Source: Climacium dendroides | Lineage: Eukaryota > Streptophyta > Bryopsida > Hypnales > Climaciaceae | Length of the DNA: 64,000 nt | Direction: 5' to 3' | Assembly (NCBI GenBank): GCA_950106755.1 | Contig: OX467083.1 | Span: forward strand, 18,099,029 to 18,163,028 | In this document: piece after piece, positions 24,711 to 34,957 of the stretch | Numbering within the stretch: the stretch's first letter is position 1 | Layout of the letters: each line of letters starts with the position of its first letter | Translations under genes and position numbers: made by a program | The notes under the pieces: generated by a model | What the model was told of the DNA's origin: nothing | Databases searched by the model: none | The model's input: the letters and a program-made list of their open reading frames with translations, nothing else

Positions 24711-24946
24711 GGATCGCCAATAATTTGCAACTGACTTGGTTATTGACGACTTCACTATTGAAACATTGCAGTTCACTCCGAAACTACTATACATTGCAAT
24801 GTTGGAGTGATTTGATCAAATGAAGTCCGGATCGCCAATAATTTTAATATTATCTTGGTTATTGATGACTTCACTATTGAAACACTCTAGTTCACTCCGA
24901 AACTACTGTACATTGCAATGTTGCAGTGATTTGATCAAATGAGGTC
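24711..24946 (+). repeat. 118-bp tandem repeat, two copies
   Basis: The unit starting GGATCGCCAATAATTT recurs exactly 118 bases later with about 10% differences. Each unit contains GACTTCACTATTGAAACA, GTTCACTCCGAAACTACT and TGATTTGATCAAATGA. It is non-coding and lies near the centre of the palindrome spacer. Confidence 0.85.
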
Positions 24947-25727
24947 TCGAATTTTTGAGAAAGGCATTTCCCAATCCCAATGTCCAAAAAACATCTGCCC
25001 TGACGTTCAGGCGTTAATGGACAAGTTCATGAATATAGTAGTCGAGTTTCTACATGGGGTCAATAATACCAAATAATGGTCAGCATGCCATTAAAGGCAA
25101 TAATTTCTCATTAGACAAGGAAGTTGAAACATTCAAGGGCTCCAACTTTTCTAGGGAGCAAATGGCCCCCTAATGTTGGTTAACCCCAAATTGTCATGCT
25201 TGTCACTATAGAAATGGAGTTTGTTACCAAGCTTGTCACTAGCGAAAATCAACACTAACATGTTAAAATTTTATAGAACAGTCAAAAATTTTAATTGCCC
25301 AAACGTAAAGCTAAAATTTTGGAGTGACCTTGTTGGTAGTCAAAAGGGGATTTTAGATTCTCTTAAAATGCATTTATTGAGTACCATATAAATAGACTAC
25401 AAAATTTCAAAGCACTAAAAGTAGGATTCAGGGTAATCGTCATGAATAGTGGAAGTACATTTTAAACAAGAATCTGGTCTACCAATATGCGGGGTTTACG
25501 TAGCGCGGATGAAAAATATTTCAGTTGGCTCGATGAAGATTAAAAAAAGAAGCAGTCCATCAGTCAACTGCTAAGCAGAACGAATCAGAAAGACATCAGA
25601 ACGAATCAACTGCTTGGAATTGCCTGTGGGATGGAGTTGCGGGAGAGAACGGAACTTGGACGCTTCTGCCTACACTCGTCACAGACACTAAAACACAGGC
25701 TCGTCAATTCCTGGGGTGAGTTTGTAA

Positions 25728-25738
25728 TTAGGGTTTTA
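25728..25738 (+). promoter_or_regulatory. Telo-box-like motif in right ZFWD promoter
   Basis: ATTAGGGTTTTAG occurs about 460 bases before the start codon, matching the motif at 23793-23804 in the inverted promoter. It is one of the longest blocks conserved between the two promoters outside the identical arms. Confidence 0.35.
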
Positions 25739-26102
25739 GCAAACCCAGGAGAGGATGCCCATTAGGCTCTCCCTTACTCGTTCGCTCTGCCGCACGCACG
25801 CAGCTTCCCGAATTTGAAGAATCAAAAACGATTTCTTGCTGTTGCAGTACACAGAAGCTTCGGTCACACGCAATCGCTGATGGGATCACGTTCTTGAGGG
25901 TGCTCACATCCATTTGGGCAATCGTGGATGCTGTCCCTCGTACTGTTTTCCTCGAACTGATTCAGTACTCTTAAATTGGATTGCGACGAGACTCGCTTCT
26001 GTCTTGTGCGAGGTTTCTGGCTCCTCTGTTGCCACTCTTCTGTTTCAGCACCGGCAACAGCAGGGACTTCACTTCGGGGGCCACAGCGCAAGAGATTGTG
26101 CC

Positions 26103-26126
26103 GTCGTCGTCGTCGTCGTCGTCGTC
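26103..26126 (+). repeat. (GTC)8 microsatellite in the ZFWD 5' leader
   Basis: Eight perfect GTC units lie about 70 bases before the start codon. The mirror copy in the left arm at 23385-23408 also has exactly eight units, although such runs normally change length quickly. Confidence 0.85.
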
Positions 26127-26195
26127 CAATTGCAGTTGTTGGGCGCCGATGTTCGTCGTGCAAGCGTGGGGCATGCATTAGGGTAGGAGGCGTCG

Positions 26196-28960
26196 ATGGC
26201 GGGGATGGAGGTGGACGACGGGCACGCGAGGGTGGGCAGCAAGCGCAATTACTCGCGCTCGGGACATCCCGCGGGCGCGGGGAGCGGAGGAGGCGGGGGC
26301 CGCCCGCAGAGCTCGCAGGTGTGTCGGTTTTGGCAGGAGGGCCGGTGCTACAAGGGCGAGGAGTGCCAGTGGCTGCACCCCGGGAGCGCGGGCACGACGG
26401 GGCGAGGCAGCTCCGCGGGGAATGGCAAGCGGGCGAACAGCTCGTACGACCCTCGCCACGAGCGGGAGGGCGTGCGGGACGCGAGGGAGCAGATCAACCA
26501 GGCGCACGCGTCCGCGGGCGGCTGGGGTTACTCCGGAGGAGGTGGATTCTCGAGCGGGAGCCAGCAGCAGGGGCAAGGTCAAGGTCAGGGTCGTCAGCGG
26601 AACTCGTCTGCTCGCTGGGGAAGGCGCGGCGGGAGCCGTGGCGGTCAGGTCCAGAGGGACGCTAGGGTTCACGAGTCGAGGCCGCACGCGCCGAAGCAGA
26701 AGCCGTGCACGTACTGGCTGAAGGGCAATTGCAACCGCGGCGAGAGCTGCAACTTCCTGCACGCGCACACGACGGCCCCGGACGTGGAGATGAAGACGAT
26801 GCTGGTGGGTCACGAGAAGGCGATCCGTGCGATCGTTCTTCCGGAGGGCCACACGCAGCTGTACACGGGCAGCCAGGACGAGTCGGTGCGAGTGTGGGAC
26901 TGCGCGACGGGGCAATGCACGAATGTGGCGGCCATGGGCGGGGACGTGGGCGCTTTGATTTGCGCATCCGGTTGGCTGTTCGTGGGCCTTCCGAACGAGG
27001 TGAAGGTGAGCGTGGATTCAAAATTTCGTTTTTCGTTCCGTTGGTTTGGATCGCGTTCTGGAATGCGACTCTGGGATGTCCAATTCGGCGATCGCTGCGG
27101 TTCCTTTCCGACGATCGGGTGGATGGGAGGGTGGGCTTTGCTTAGGGCCAAGAGTTAGGTTGTGTGTGGACGATGGCACTCTTTGTGGATTTGGATTCGG
27201 TCGATTAGGGTTTCGAGTGGAACCTCGGATTCGGTGCTGGAGTTCGGTAGCTGATTCCGTGACTGGGAGTGGCAGGTGTGGCACATGGCGACGTTGCAGC
27301 AGCAAAGTTTAGCTGGTCCGATTGGTCAAGTGCACGCGCTTGCTGTGACGGAGGAGGGCATCCTTTTCGCGGGCACTCAGGTGTGAGGGCGCAGTCCATA
27401 CTTGCTTTGGAAGGGGGTTCCCTGCGTGTGGTCTTCGTTGCGTTTGAATGGAGGAGGTTTTTTGAGTGGTTGAGGGAGGGGTCTTGGAGGGGTGATCGTT
27501 GTGGCGTGATGCACTTGGTATTGGGTTTTTTTCGTTGAGCGCTCGAGAGGATGGCCATTTCGCACGTGCTCTGACTGTTGGTTTGCTTGATTTGGATTTG
27601 GGTGTCCAGGATGGTACGATATTGGTGTGGCAGTTTAGCCCCGCGACGAACCAGTTCGAGCCCTTAGCGTCCATGAGCGGTCACACGGGCCCTGTGGTAA
27701 CTCTGATGCTGATCGGGAATCGTCTGTACTCGGGTTCTATGGACCAGACGATACGGGTGAGTGGTGGATGATGTCGTTGTTGGATGGGTTCTTTGCTTGA
27801 CGGAGGTACATGTTTTTAGTGTTTGGCTGTGGCGTGGGCTGTGGGATGCGTGGCGGTGTGGGAGGGCTGCAGTTGGGAGAAGATTGTGACGTTTGTGATG
27901 TTGATATTCAGGTGTGGGAGATGGCCAGCGTGCAGTGCGTGCAGACGCTGGAAGGTCACACGAACGTGGTGATGGATCTTCTTTGCTGGGACTCTTTTCT
28001 TCTGTCGTGTTCTTTGGACGGCACCGTGAAGGTCAGTTTGGGTCTCGTTGCGTTGTTTTGTTCGGGTTCGGGTTCGGGTTCGGGTAGCAGTATGCTGGAG
28101 TGGCATTGGGAACGGCGGTATTCGGTGTGCAGTGAGCGAGTGCGGTGTTTTTGTTTGCGAGCAAGGCGTGTGTTTGACATGTGCTGACGGCCGTGTGGTT
28201 GGGGTGTGAGCAGATATGGGCGTTGAACGCGTCGGGTCAGCTGGAGCTGACGTTCTCGCATCCCGAGGAGGAGAGTCCAGCGGATTCCCGCAGCGTGAGT
28301 GTTTGAAGCGGTTTGGCTGCCGCGTAGGTCTTGGATGTCCTGGTTGTGTGCGTCATGGCTTCTGTTTGGCCTGTTGTTGTTGTTTTGGTCGGGGTTGGTC
28401 GTGTCATGTGACGAGTGTGCCGACCCTTTTGTGTGTGTGTGTGTGTGCAGGTGACTTTGGCAGGTGCGTTGAAGATGTGCGGTTGCACGGACAGGGCCGG
28501 CAAGCCGGTGCTCCTGGTCTCGTACAACGACAACACGGTCCGGCTTTACGACCTACCGACGTACGTTCGGGTGTCCGATTGATACTTGTGGCTGGCGTTT
28601 TCTTTTTCCATGCATTGGATTCAGGAAGGCGTCGTTGGCTTTTTGGTTTGGAGTTCCTTTGCTGTGTAGGGCGATTGGTCTGCGTCCTGAGGAGACCGTG
28701 TTGAGTGCCGAGTGTGGCGAGGCGTGCATGGGTTTGTTTGTTGTGGGGTGTTTACTTTGGGATGGGAGGTTTATCTGAATGGAAAGGTTTGGTTCCTTTT
28801 TTTGTGTTTCAGGTTTACGGAACGTGGGCAGCTGTTTTCGAGGGAAGAGGTGCGTGCCCTGCAAGTGGGCCCTAACTACCTCGTGTTCTCGGGAGACAGC
28901 AGCGGCGAGGTGAAGGTGTGGAGCTGGATGGACCCGCGGGCGGAGGCATTGGCGGAGTAG
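26196..28960 (+). CDS. ZFWD protein: two CCCH zinc fingers plus WD40 repeats, right palindrome copy
   Basis: The exons are 26196-27005, 27276-27380, 27610-27756, 27912-28031, 28214-28294, 28451-28560 and 28813-28960. The first five junctions are phase 0 and the last is phase 2. Joined, they encode 506 aa. Reading frame, blade order and ending agree with the plant ZFWD family throughout (NEVK|VWHM, AGTQ|DGTILVW, QTIR|VWEM, TVK|IWAL, DLPT|FTERG). Fingers are at 43-61 and 171-189, an RGG/GQ-rich linker spans roughly 105-150, and WD40 blades run from about 200 to 495. The start codon follows a (GTC)8 run in the leader and begins the conserved open frame. The promoter lies in the spacer and is diverged from that of the twin, so the two copies could be expressed differently although their proteins are identical. 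Confidence 0.92.
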
Positions 28961-31084
28961 AAGTCATGGTTTTGCGATGGAGGATTTGCAAATGCGAGTC
29001 TCGGCTTGGCGTGTAGCTGGACCTCCGATGTGTCGCGGCGTTTAGATTCGGCCCAAGCCTGTCGTTGACGAGAACGATCAGCGCTGGATCTCGGAATCTG
29101 CAGATGACTCCTCGATCGGAGAGCCCGTTGCCGGAGCCCCGAGTTAGATTTGAGCGTTTAGGAAGCCGGCGACGTGGGAAGCCCCGTCGCCCGAAGTGGC
29201 TCTTGAGGACAATCTGTACAGACTTATGGCTTGGGGGCACAGGGAGAACGGCGGACCTTGTGATGGGACGGTTCTTCCTTGGTTGGGTGGTGATTCGCAT
29301 TCGGTTAGACTAGTTGGTCGACGCAGACGTGAGACTGGTGCAGCTATATGGAGTCTGGCTGTTCGTGAGCTTCGAGAAACTGATCGACGGCCAGGGTGGC
29401 TCAAATGGGTCATCGTGCGCTGTCTGTTCGATTGAGAGAGGTGGCGTTACGTAATTTTGCATTGTGAGGGACGAAAGTGGAGTGCCAAAGATGGGCAGTC
29501 CTTTAATTTATTGAGGTCGATGTGTTTTATGGATGTGCTGCGTTGTTTGTAGAGCCGACTGAACACCGCTCGGGTCTGTGTCCTTTGACGTTCGTGTTTG
29601 TTTTCGTTTCTTTTACGGCTTCCGTTCTGTGGATCATGTTTTTGTGGAGTGAATGGCTTTGGTTTGATGTCTAGTTATCTTGCCATAGCCCAAGAAAACT
29701 TTTGATTTGGAGAAAAACTTTATTTTGGGTGACTTTTTAAAGTGAATTAGTGCTTCATTGCGAAATGTCTTGGAAGAGAAACTAATCCAATTCAAAGTTG
29801 TCCCAAGGGAAAAAAATCATGGGCTGGGATTGTGTAATAATGGAATGTTAATTATATATTACAGGGTATAAATTCTTTGAATTGCAAATTGTGCAATTTG
29901 TAAGAATATTATATTCCAGGATTTACTATTGATGCATAGTGGTACAACTATTTTGGCCCCTAAATTGTTCCTTAAATAGGATGTCTTACATTATTACAAA
30001 GTTATGATACAAGATGCATCGATTGTGCAAAATATGATGTCAAATATGATGTCGATGTAGTAAAAGGCTTCATGCATACATTTGCACATTTCTTATAGAT
30101 AATATAACATGAAGAGAAGTAGCATAATGTTCTTGAGGGCTCCAAAAAGTTCCATTTACAAGCACATTGTAAACAAAATATCCATTTTCAAGATACATGG
30201 AGTCTTGAATGATTCTTGTAAATGATATGATGCCACATTTAGGTACTAACTCATAAATCATAAGAGGTTGTATCTTTTATATTTTCATTTTTGAGCATTT
30301 TTCAATTTAAAATAGATAAAAGAACTATAGCTTTCATATGTCATATGATCCTAAATTTTAATGAACTTGCCATCAATTAAGTCTATATTCTAAAATAAAA
30401 TATTAAAATATTAGTCATGAGATTCATTTTGCATTCATTTGCATCTTATTATGCATGTATTGTATTGTCTAATTGGTAACAATTATTGTGATGCATGGCA
30501 CATATCACATCCTTGCATTAAAAAACATTAGATGTCATTCAAATTTATAGCATATAAGTGTAGATTGAATTCACTAAAATTAAAATGTAAATAGAGGTCA
30601 CATGCATAAAAACCTTAAATGATTAGTAATAAGATCCTCTAATCAAAGTATTATTGAGTGTGCTAGTGATTTATATTCGAAAACCTATAAAGTATGCAAA
30701 GTCTCAATCATTATTAATGGAACATAGCCCTTTCATACAAGATAATGAAAAGATGGGGAACAATATCAATATCTTGTTATATTGTAAATGGGTACCCCCC
30801 TTACATAACATTATTCACAAAAGAGTCAAGCATATCTTTGGAAGTTTCTTAGACTTGTACCTAACATTAGTGATGTTAGATATAGCAAATCACCATGCAA
30901 ATTGGCAACTTCCTACACTCATTCCAACTTAAAGTAGCCTCATCTAATTGCTTCATTATTAATTTTCACCATTTACATTTGGACCTTGAATTAATTGTCA
31001 CATACCTTCATCTAAAAGTGCCACCATGGATATTGTAAAGCTCCTTGCAGCAAATGATGGAAGTTTAACCCTTTAGTATCTAAA

Positions 31085-31179
31085 CACTACAAGAAAACAA
31101 CGTCCGAATTGACAGACGGTGTCTGAATTGATAGAAAAATGTCCGAATTGACAAAAAATAACAACATTCCCTTGTAGTG
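31085..31179. mobile_element. CACTA-type miniature element, 95 bp, TSD AAA
   Basis: It starts CACTACAAGAAAACAACG and ends CATTCCCTTGTAGTG, flanked by AAA on both sides. The interior repeats the phrase TCCGAATTGACA in three variants. Just to its left lies TTAACCCTTTAGTATCTAAA, which resembles the end of the TTAA-type element at 495-725. The miniature therefore seems to have landed in or next to an older TTAA element. Confidence 0.75.
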
Positions 31180-31607
31180 AAATGACTACTATGTGGGCAC
31201 TCTCTATATGTACTAATCATATCACGATTGTATAAAGACACTTGCTTTGTCATAAAAAAAGAAATTGACCAACAATGTAAAAATTAAGTAGTCATGAGAA
31301 AGAAACTAGTCAAGTCAACTCTCCATGATCAGGATCGAGGATAGTAAAAAAAAAAAACATAGTTGAGTTTTGTTACCAAAGATGATTACAAGAAGGAAGG
31401 TGCACAATAGAAGTCAAACTATATACCTTTCAATACAATGTTGTTTTAAAAAAATTTGCATTCGAGAAGTTCTTATAGATCTCCATGTCCTCCATTTCTC
31501 ATACAATTATACCTTGATTTTGACCCTAAAGTGCTTACAAGTGGTTGCTCACTATAAATTCTTTGTAAATCACTGTATATTCAAAACAAGCATGACTTCA
31601 AAAATTA

Positions 31608-31849
31608 CACTCCCTCCATCCCACTAAAAACCTCCAAATTAGAAATAATGCTTGTATGACTAAAAAGACTTTATCTATTGATTTTGATTGTTGATCATTG
31701 AGCAAGTGATGTAGAATGGAGGGAGTAGACATATGCATGTGATTTGAATTCTAGATTGCTTGCTCAACGATCAAAGTCAATAAATGGAGCAATTTAGTGG
31801 TATATGCAATATGTCTAATTTGGAGGTTTTTAGTGGGACGGAGGGAATA
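31608..31849. mobile_element. Stowaway-like MITE, 242 bp, TA target site
   Basis: The ends are CACTCCCTCCATCCCACTAA on the left and, on the opposite strand, TATTCCCTCCGTCCCACTAA on the right. The inverted match extends to about 36 bases. TA flanks both sides. CTCCCTCC-type ends with TA duplication are the signature of plant Stowaway elements of the Tc1/mariner superfamily. It has no coding capacity. Confidence 0.8.
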
Positions 31850-32003
31850 TACTACAACGGATGACATGTACAAAGTCATTTTTGACCTCTTGAATGCATC
31901 AAGGTGAATTGATTTGTTATCACTTTTGAAAATTTCCTTCTCATTTATTATTCACTAAATTGTAGCGTTTTAAATCATCTTTTTATTGCATTTGATAAAC
32001 ATT

Positions 32004-32704
32004 CACTACTAGAAAATGGTGTCCAAGTCAACAAAAATTTAACACTTTTTTGTTGGCTGGGATACTGTATTGACCATTTTAACAATTTTTTTTTGATTTG
32101 AACAAGCTAACAAAATGGTCACTAAAATTTTGTTGATTCAAATAGTATAATGTCCAAATCAACAAAGAAGTTAACATTTTTTTGTTAAGAAGACTTATAC
32201 AAATAGGGTGATAAAAGGTCAAAATAAACCATATGGGATATGTGAATCATTCATAGTCTTAATTCACATATCCCATATGGTTTGTTCTACCTTCCACCAC
32301 CCCATTTCTATAAAGAGATTGTCTTCTCCACTCTTCTATCATCAAAGTCACCTCTCTTTTATCACCAAATATGAAGTTCTAAAAAACTTATCTCTTAAAT
32401 CAATTATAAAGTCTAATTTTTTTCTAATTAAATTGTAAAGTCTAATTTTTGTCTTGTTTGTGTGTTGTTTTTGGTCTATATGGTAGTTTGTACTAGCTGG
32501 TTCTTGGCTTGCCATGTGGCAACCATTCATTGAGCAAATTTAAAAGTGAATTAATATTATTATTTTTTTGATTTGACCACCATAACAAAACGGACAACAA
32601 TTTTTTGTTAGGTACTGTCCAAGACAACGCAACCACGGATACAAACGTCCTCACCACTTTTTTGTTAATTTTTTGTTGACATGGTCACTCTTTTTCTACT
32701 AGTG
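32004..32704. mobile_element. CACTA-type non-autonomous element, 701 bp, TSD ATT
   Basis: It starts CACTACTAGAAAATGGTGTC and ends TTTTTCTACTAGTG, flanked by ATT on both sides. Subterminal sequence repeats variants of GTCCAAGTCAACAAAAATTT in both orientations. The interior contains a perfect 22-bp inverted repeat (32226-32247 and 32262-32283). No transposase is encoded; the 76-codon frame at 32208-32438 has no recognisable similarity. Confidence 0.8.
32226..32283. other. Perfect 22-bp inverted repeat (hairpin) inside the CACTA element
   Basis: The left arm begins AAACCATATGGGATATGTGA and the right arm is its exact reverse complement over 22 bases, with a 14-base loop. The arm length and perfect pairing are unusual for the middle of an otherwise decayed element. 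Confidence 0.8.
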
Positions 32705-33829
32705 ATTTCTTACAAGCATAATGATCTTTTAGGTGCACTATACAATTATCACGAAAGATTCATAATGCATCCATCATTGGGATATTTGTACTTCAATAAG
32801 ACTAAATTATCAAAATATTTTATATATAAATAGTAATGTACGTATATTGGTATTTCAAATAGGAGGTTAAGAATCTAACACTTTTGCTCTATGCAACTAA
32901 AAGGTTAAGCATTTTATACTTCAAAGGTGATCATATTAGATGAATCTAGTGACACGTATAGGTCTCCTATGCTTTTAACTTTGAAAATTCTCAAAATATT
33001 ACTCGTGTCAAAAGATTCTAAAACAACTTGGGTTGGATTTTTCTTGAGTTCATAATTAAACTCATCAAAGAAAACTTGGAATTTGACATTAGTAGAGTGT
33101 TGAACCAATAAAAGTGACACTTCTAGGTGCTTGTACTTTAGTTTAAAATTTCAAAGCTTGTAAGACATCAATTTCTCCACACTTCAAAAAAAAATTTGTT
33201 AGATATTTAGTCTCTACGCAACCAACTCTCCCCTTCCAATACTTTCCTCCCTACATACCTTTCAACTTAGCTCAAAATTTTGAACCCTCTAAAAACTAGT
33301 TTTTCTAACATTAATACCTTCTTTGTTGAATTTTTGTCACTAAAATAGAAATATTTTTCTTCATTTTTGTATGTAGCAAACAATTAACCTACCCATACAA
33401 TGTTATTTAATAATTCCTTATGCCCCAAAACAAGATCATTCCCTACATCAAAATCCCCTCCAAAGTAGGGTGCTCTAAAAGTGAACTTGCTCCAAAAGCA
33501 ACTACTAACTCAAAGGCACATTTTACTTTCATCAATGTACCAAAAATGTACATTTCAAGAAGTGGTTGCTTAGTGACAATTGCACTTCAATTACAAAATT
33601 GCACAAAGGTCCAAAAAATATGAAATGACTTGGATTAATTGCCAATTCCATTTTTCTTCTTATGAAAATTTACTAAAAATAGTTTTTAAGGAATTTAGCT
33701 CCCCCCAAATACAATACAATCTTAAAAGGTTGAAAATTGTTTCTAAGGAATTGAACTTCTCCCAAGCTCCCAAATACAATCAAATCTTAAAAGGTCACTT
33801 CAATTCATAAACAATGTTGTAGCCATTTT

Positions 33830-34020
33830 TTGGCAAAGATTCCTTATGTGTAGGATAGAAATGCAACTATTCATCTTTAAAATTTTGCATGAAAAAGATA
33901 GGTCTTGTATAGTAGTTTGACTTCCAATAAGTGCTTCTAGATTTTTTTAAAGCAACTATTCACACAATGCCAAAAGGGATGATTTTCACGATCACTAGTC
34001 CATCTCTTAAGGGTTAAGAG
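33830..34020 (-). repeat. Interspersed ~200-bp repeat (GAATAGTTGCA family), minus copy
   Basis: Read on the minus strand it ends in the family landmarks (GATGAATAGTTGCATTTC and the GTCCTAC-like block). Its start, near 34020, reads TTAACCCTTAAGAGATGG, the same CCCTTAA-type end with TTAA flank seen at 35171. The other end is not clean. Confidence 0.5.
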
Positions 34021-34957
34021 CAAGCCTTGAAGACCCCTCAATGATATAAACATTGATCAAATACTTTTCAAAACAAAGTAAATTAATGATCATGAGAGAA
34101 TATAAATAACAAAGTGTCACAATTCATATATTAAACCACAATTGAAGATGAAGAGTTACAAGACTAAATACAGGTTGTATAGAAGGACCCCACTCAAGGG
34201 AATTCCAAGGGTTAAAAATAAATTGTGAAAAAAAGGGCATTCAATTTGAGAAATGCTACATTAGAATGGAACATTCCCACCAAGAAATGGTGAAAATCTA
34301 CAACTCATCAGACACATGTCTTCCCAGTAAGAAATCCATTCATGCACCCAAGCTCAACTTAGTTTATGAACTGTACATTTCAGTACAACTGTGCTTCCGT
34401 GTAAAGGTGGACGGCACTGAGACACAAATCTCACTACAGTAGTAACGTAACATAATGTAGAAAGAGGAGGACGAGGGGCAGCAAGCAAGCTACACGAGTA
34501 CCAAGAGTGATTCATCTGCTTCAGTTTGTTGCCAAGCGTTGTGGAGGCGCTGGTGAAAAATACTACGTAACTTAATACCTTGACTCATGATAATGATGTA
34601 ATTCCAGTATGCCACCAGCTAAGGAGGTGTCAGTTACGCGACCATTCCGAATGCCAGGAGTCGCATTATGCGCCGGATCCCTCACTAATCTGAAGGGGAA
34701 AATGGGAAGAAGTAATCCTGTTCTTAGCATTTTAATCTGCTGGTACCGTCCAGTAATTGAAATGATTTCTCCTTGAAGAGAAATCTACTGGCATCTCTCT
34801 CTCACCTTCCCTGAATAAATTTTTCTATCATCTCTCACTAGACTAAGACTATACTGAGTAAGCAGGCTATTGTTGGAGAATGGCGTGTATAAACGATGTC
34901 GAAATCTACAAGTGTTTCTTTATGATATTCCTAAAAGTATTTTGAAGTGATACTCAC

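Larger units (their letters stand above)
23573..25938. other. Palindrome spacer with the two divergent ZFWD promoters
   Basis: The 2,366-bp spacer separates the two arms. Its outer parts, about 23573-23804 and 25727-25938, are recognisably homologous to each other in inverted orientation but diverged and with indels. Shared blocks include TGATGGGAT, CAGCTTC and TTAGGGTTTTAG. These should be the two promoters. The centre contains a 15-bp-period repeat (23885-23994), an interspersed repeat (24119-24300), a 51-bp tandem repeat (24361-24513), a 118-bp tandem repeat (24711-24946) and a partial family-B element (about 25308-25485). No convincing gene is present. Confidence 0.75.
25939..29664 (+). 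repeat. Right arm of the large palindrome (3,726 bp)
   Basis: This is the exact inverted counterpart of 19847-23572 apart from the two single-base differences noted there. Beyond 29664 the sequence is unrelated to the left flank. Inward of 25939 similarity continues, but only as diverged promoter sequence. Identity of introns, 3' flank and microsatellite lengths shows that the whole block, not just the coding part, has been kept the same. Confidence 0.95.
29665..34957. other. AT-rich intergenic DNA with MITEs; no gene recognised
   Basis: No frame longer than about 90 codons looks genuine. Separately listed are a 95-bp and a 701-bp CACTA element, a Stowaway element and an interspersed repeat at 33830-34020. 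The last several hundred bases before 34958 are probably the 3' UTR and terminator region of the shikimate kinase gene, which is read leftward; no obvious poly(A) signal was fixed. Confidence 0.6.

Noticed and set aside
20076..29435. Many open frames on both strands of the palindrome arms
   Set aside because: They are shadows of the GC-rich ZFWD exons and introns in other frames, and each occurs in mirrored pairs.
19847..29664. Palindrome as a source of a long hairpin RNA that silences ZFWD
   Set aside because: The two genes are read away from each other, so ordinary transcripts contain only one arm. Read-through across the whole palindrome would be needed, and nothing in the sequence suggests it.
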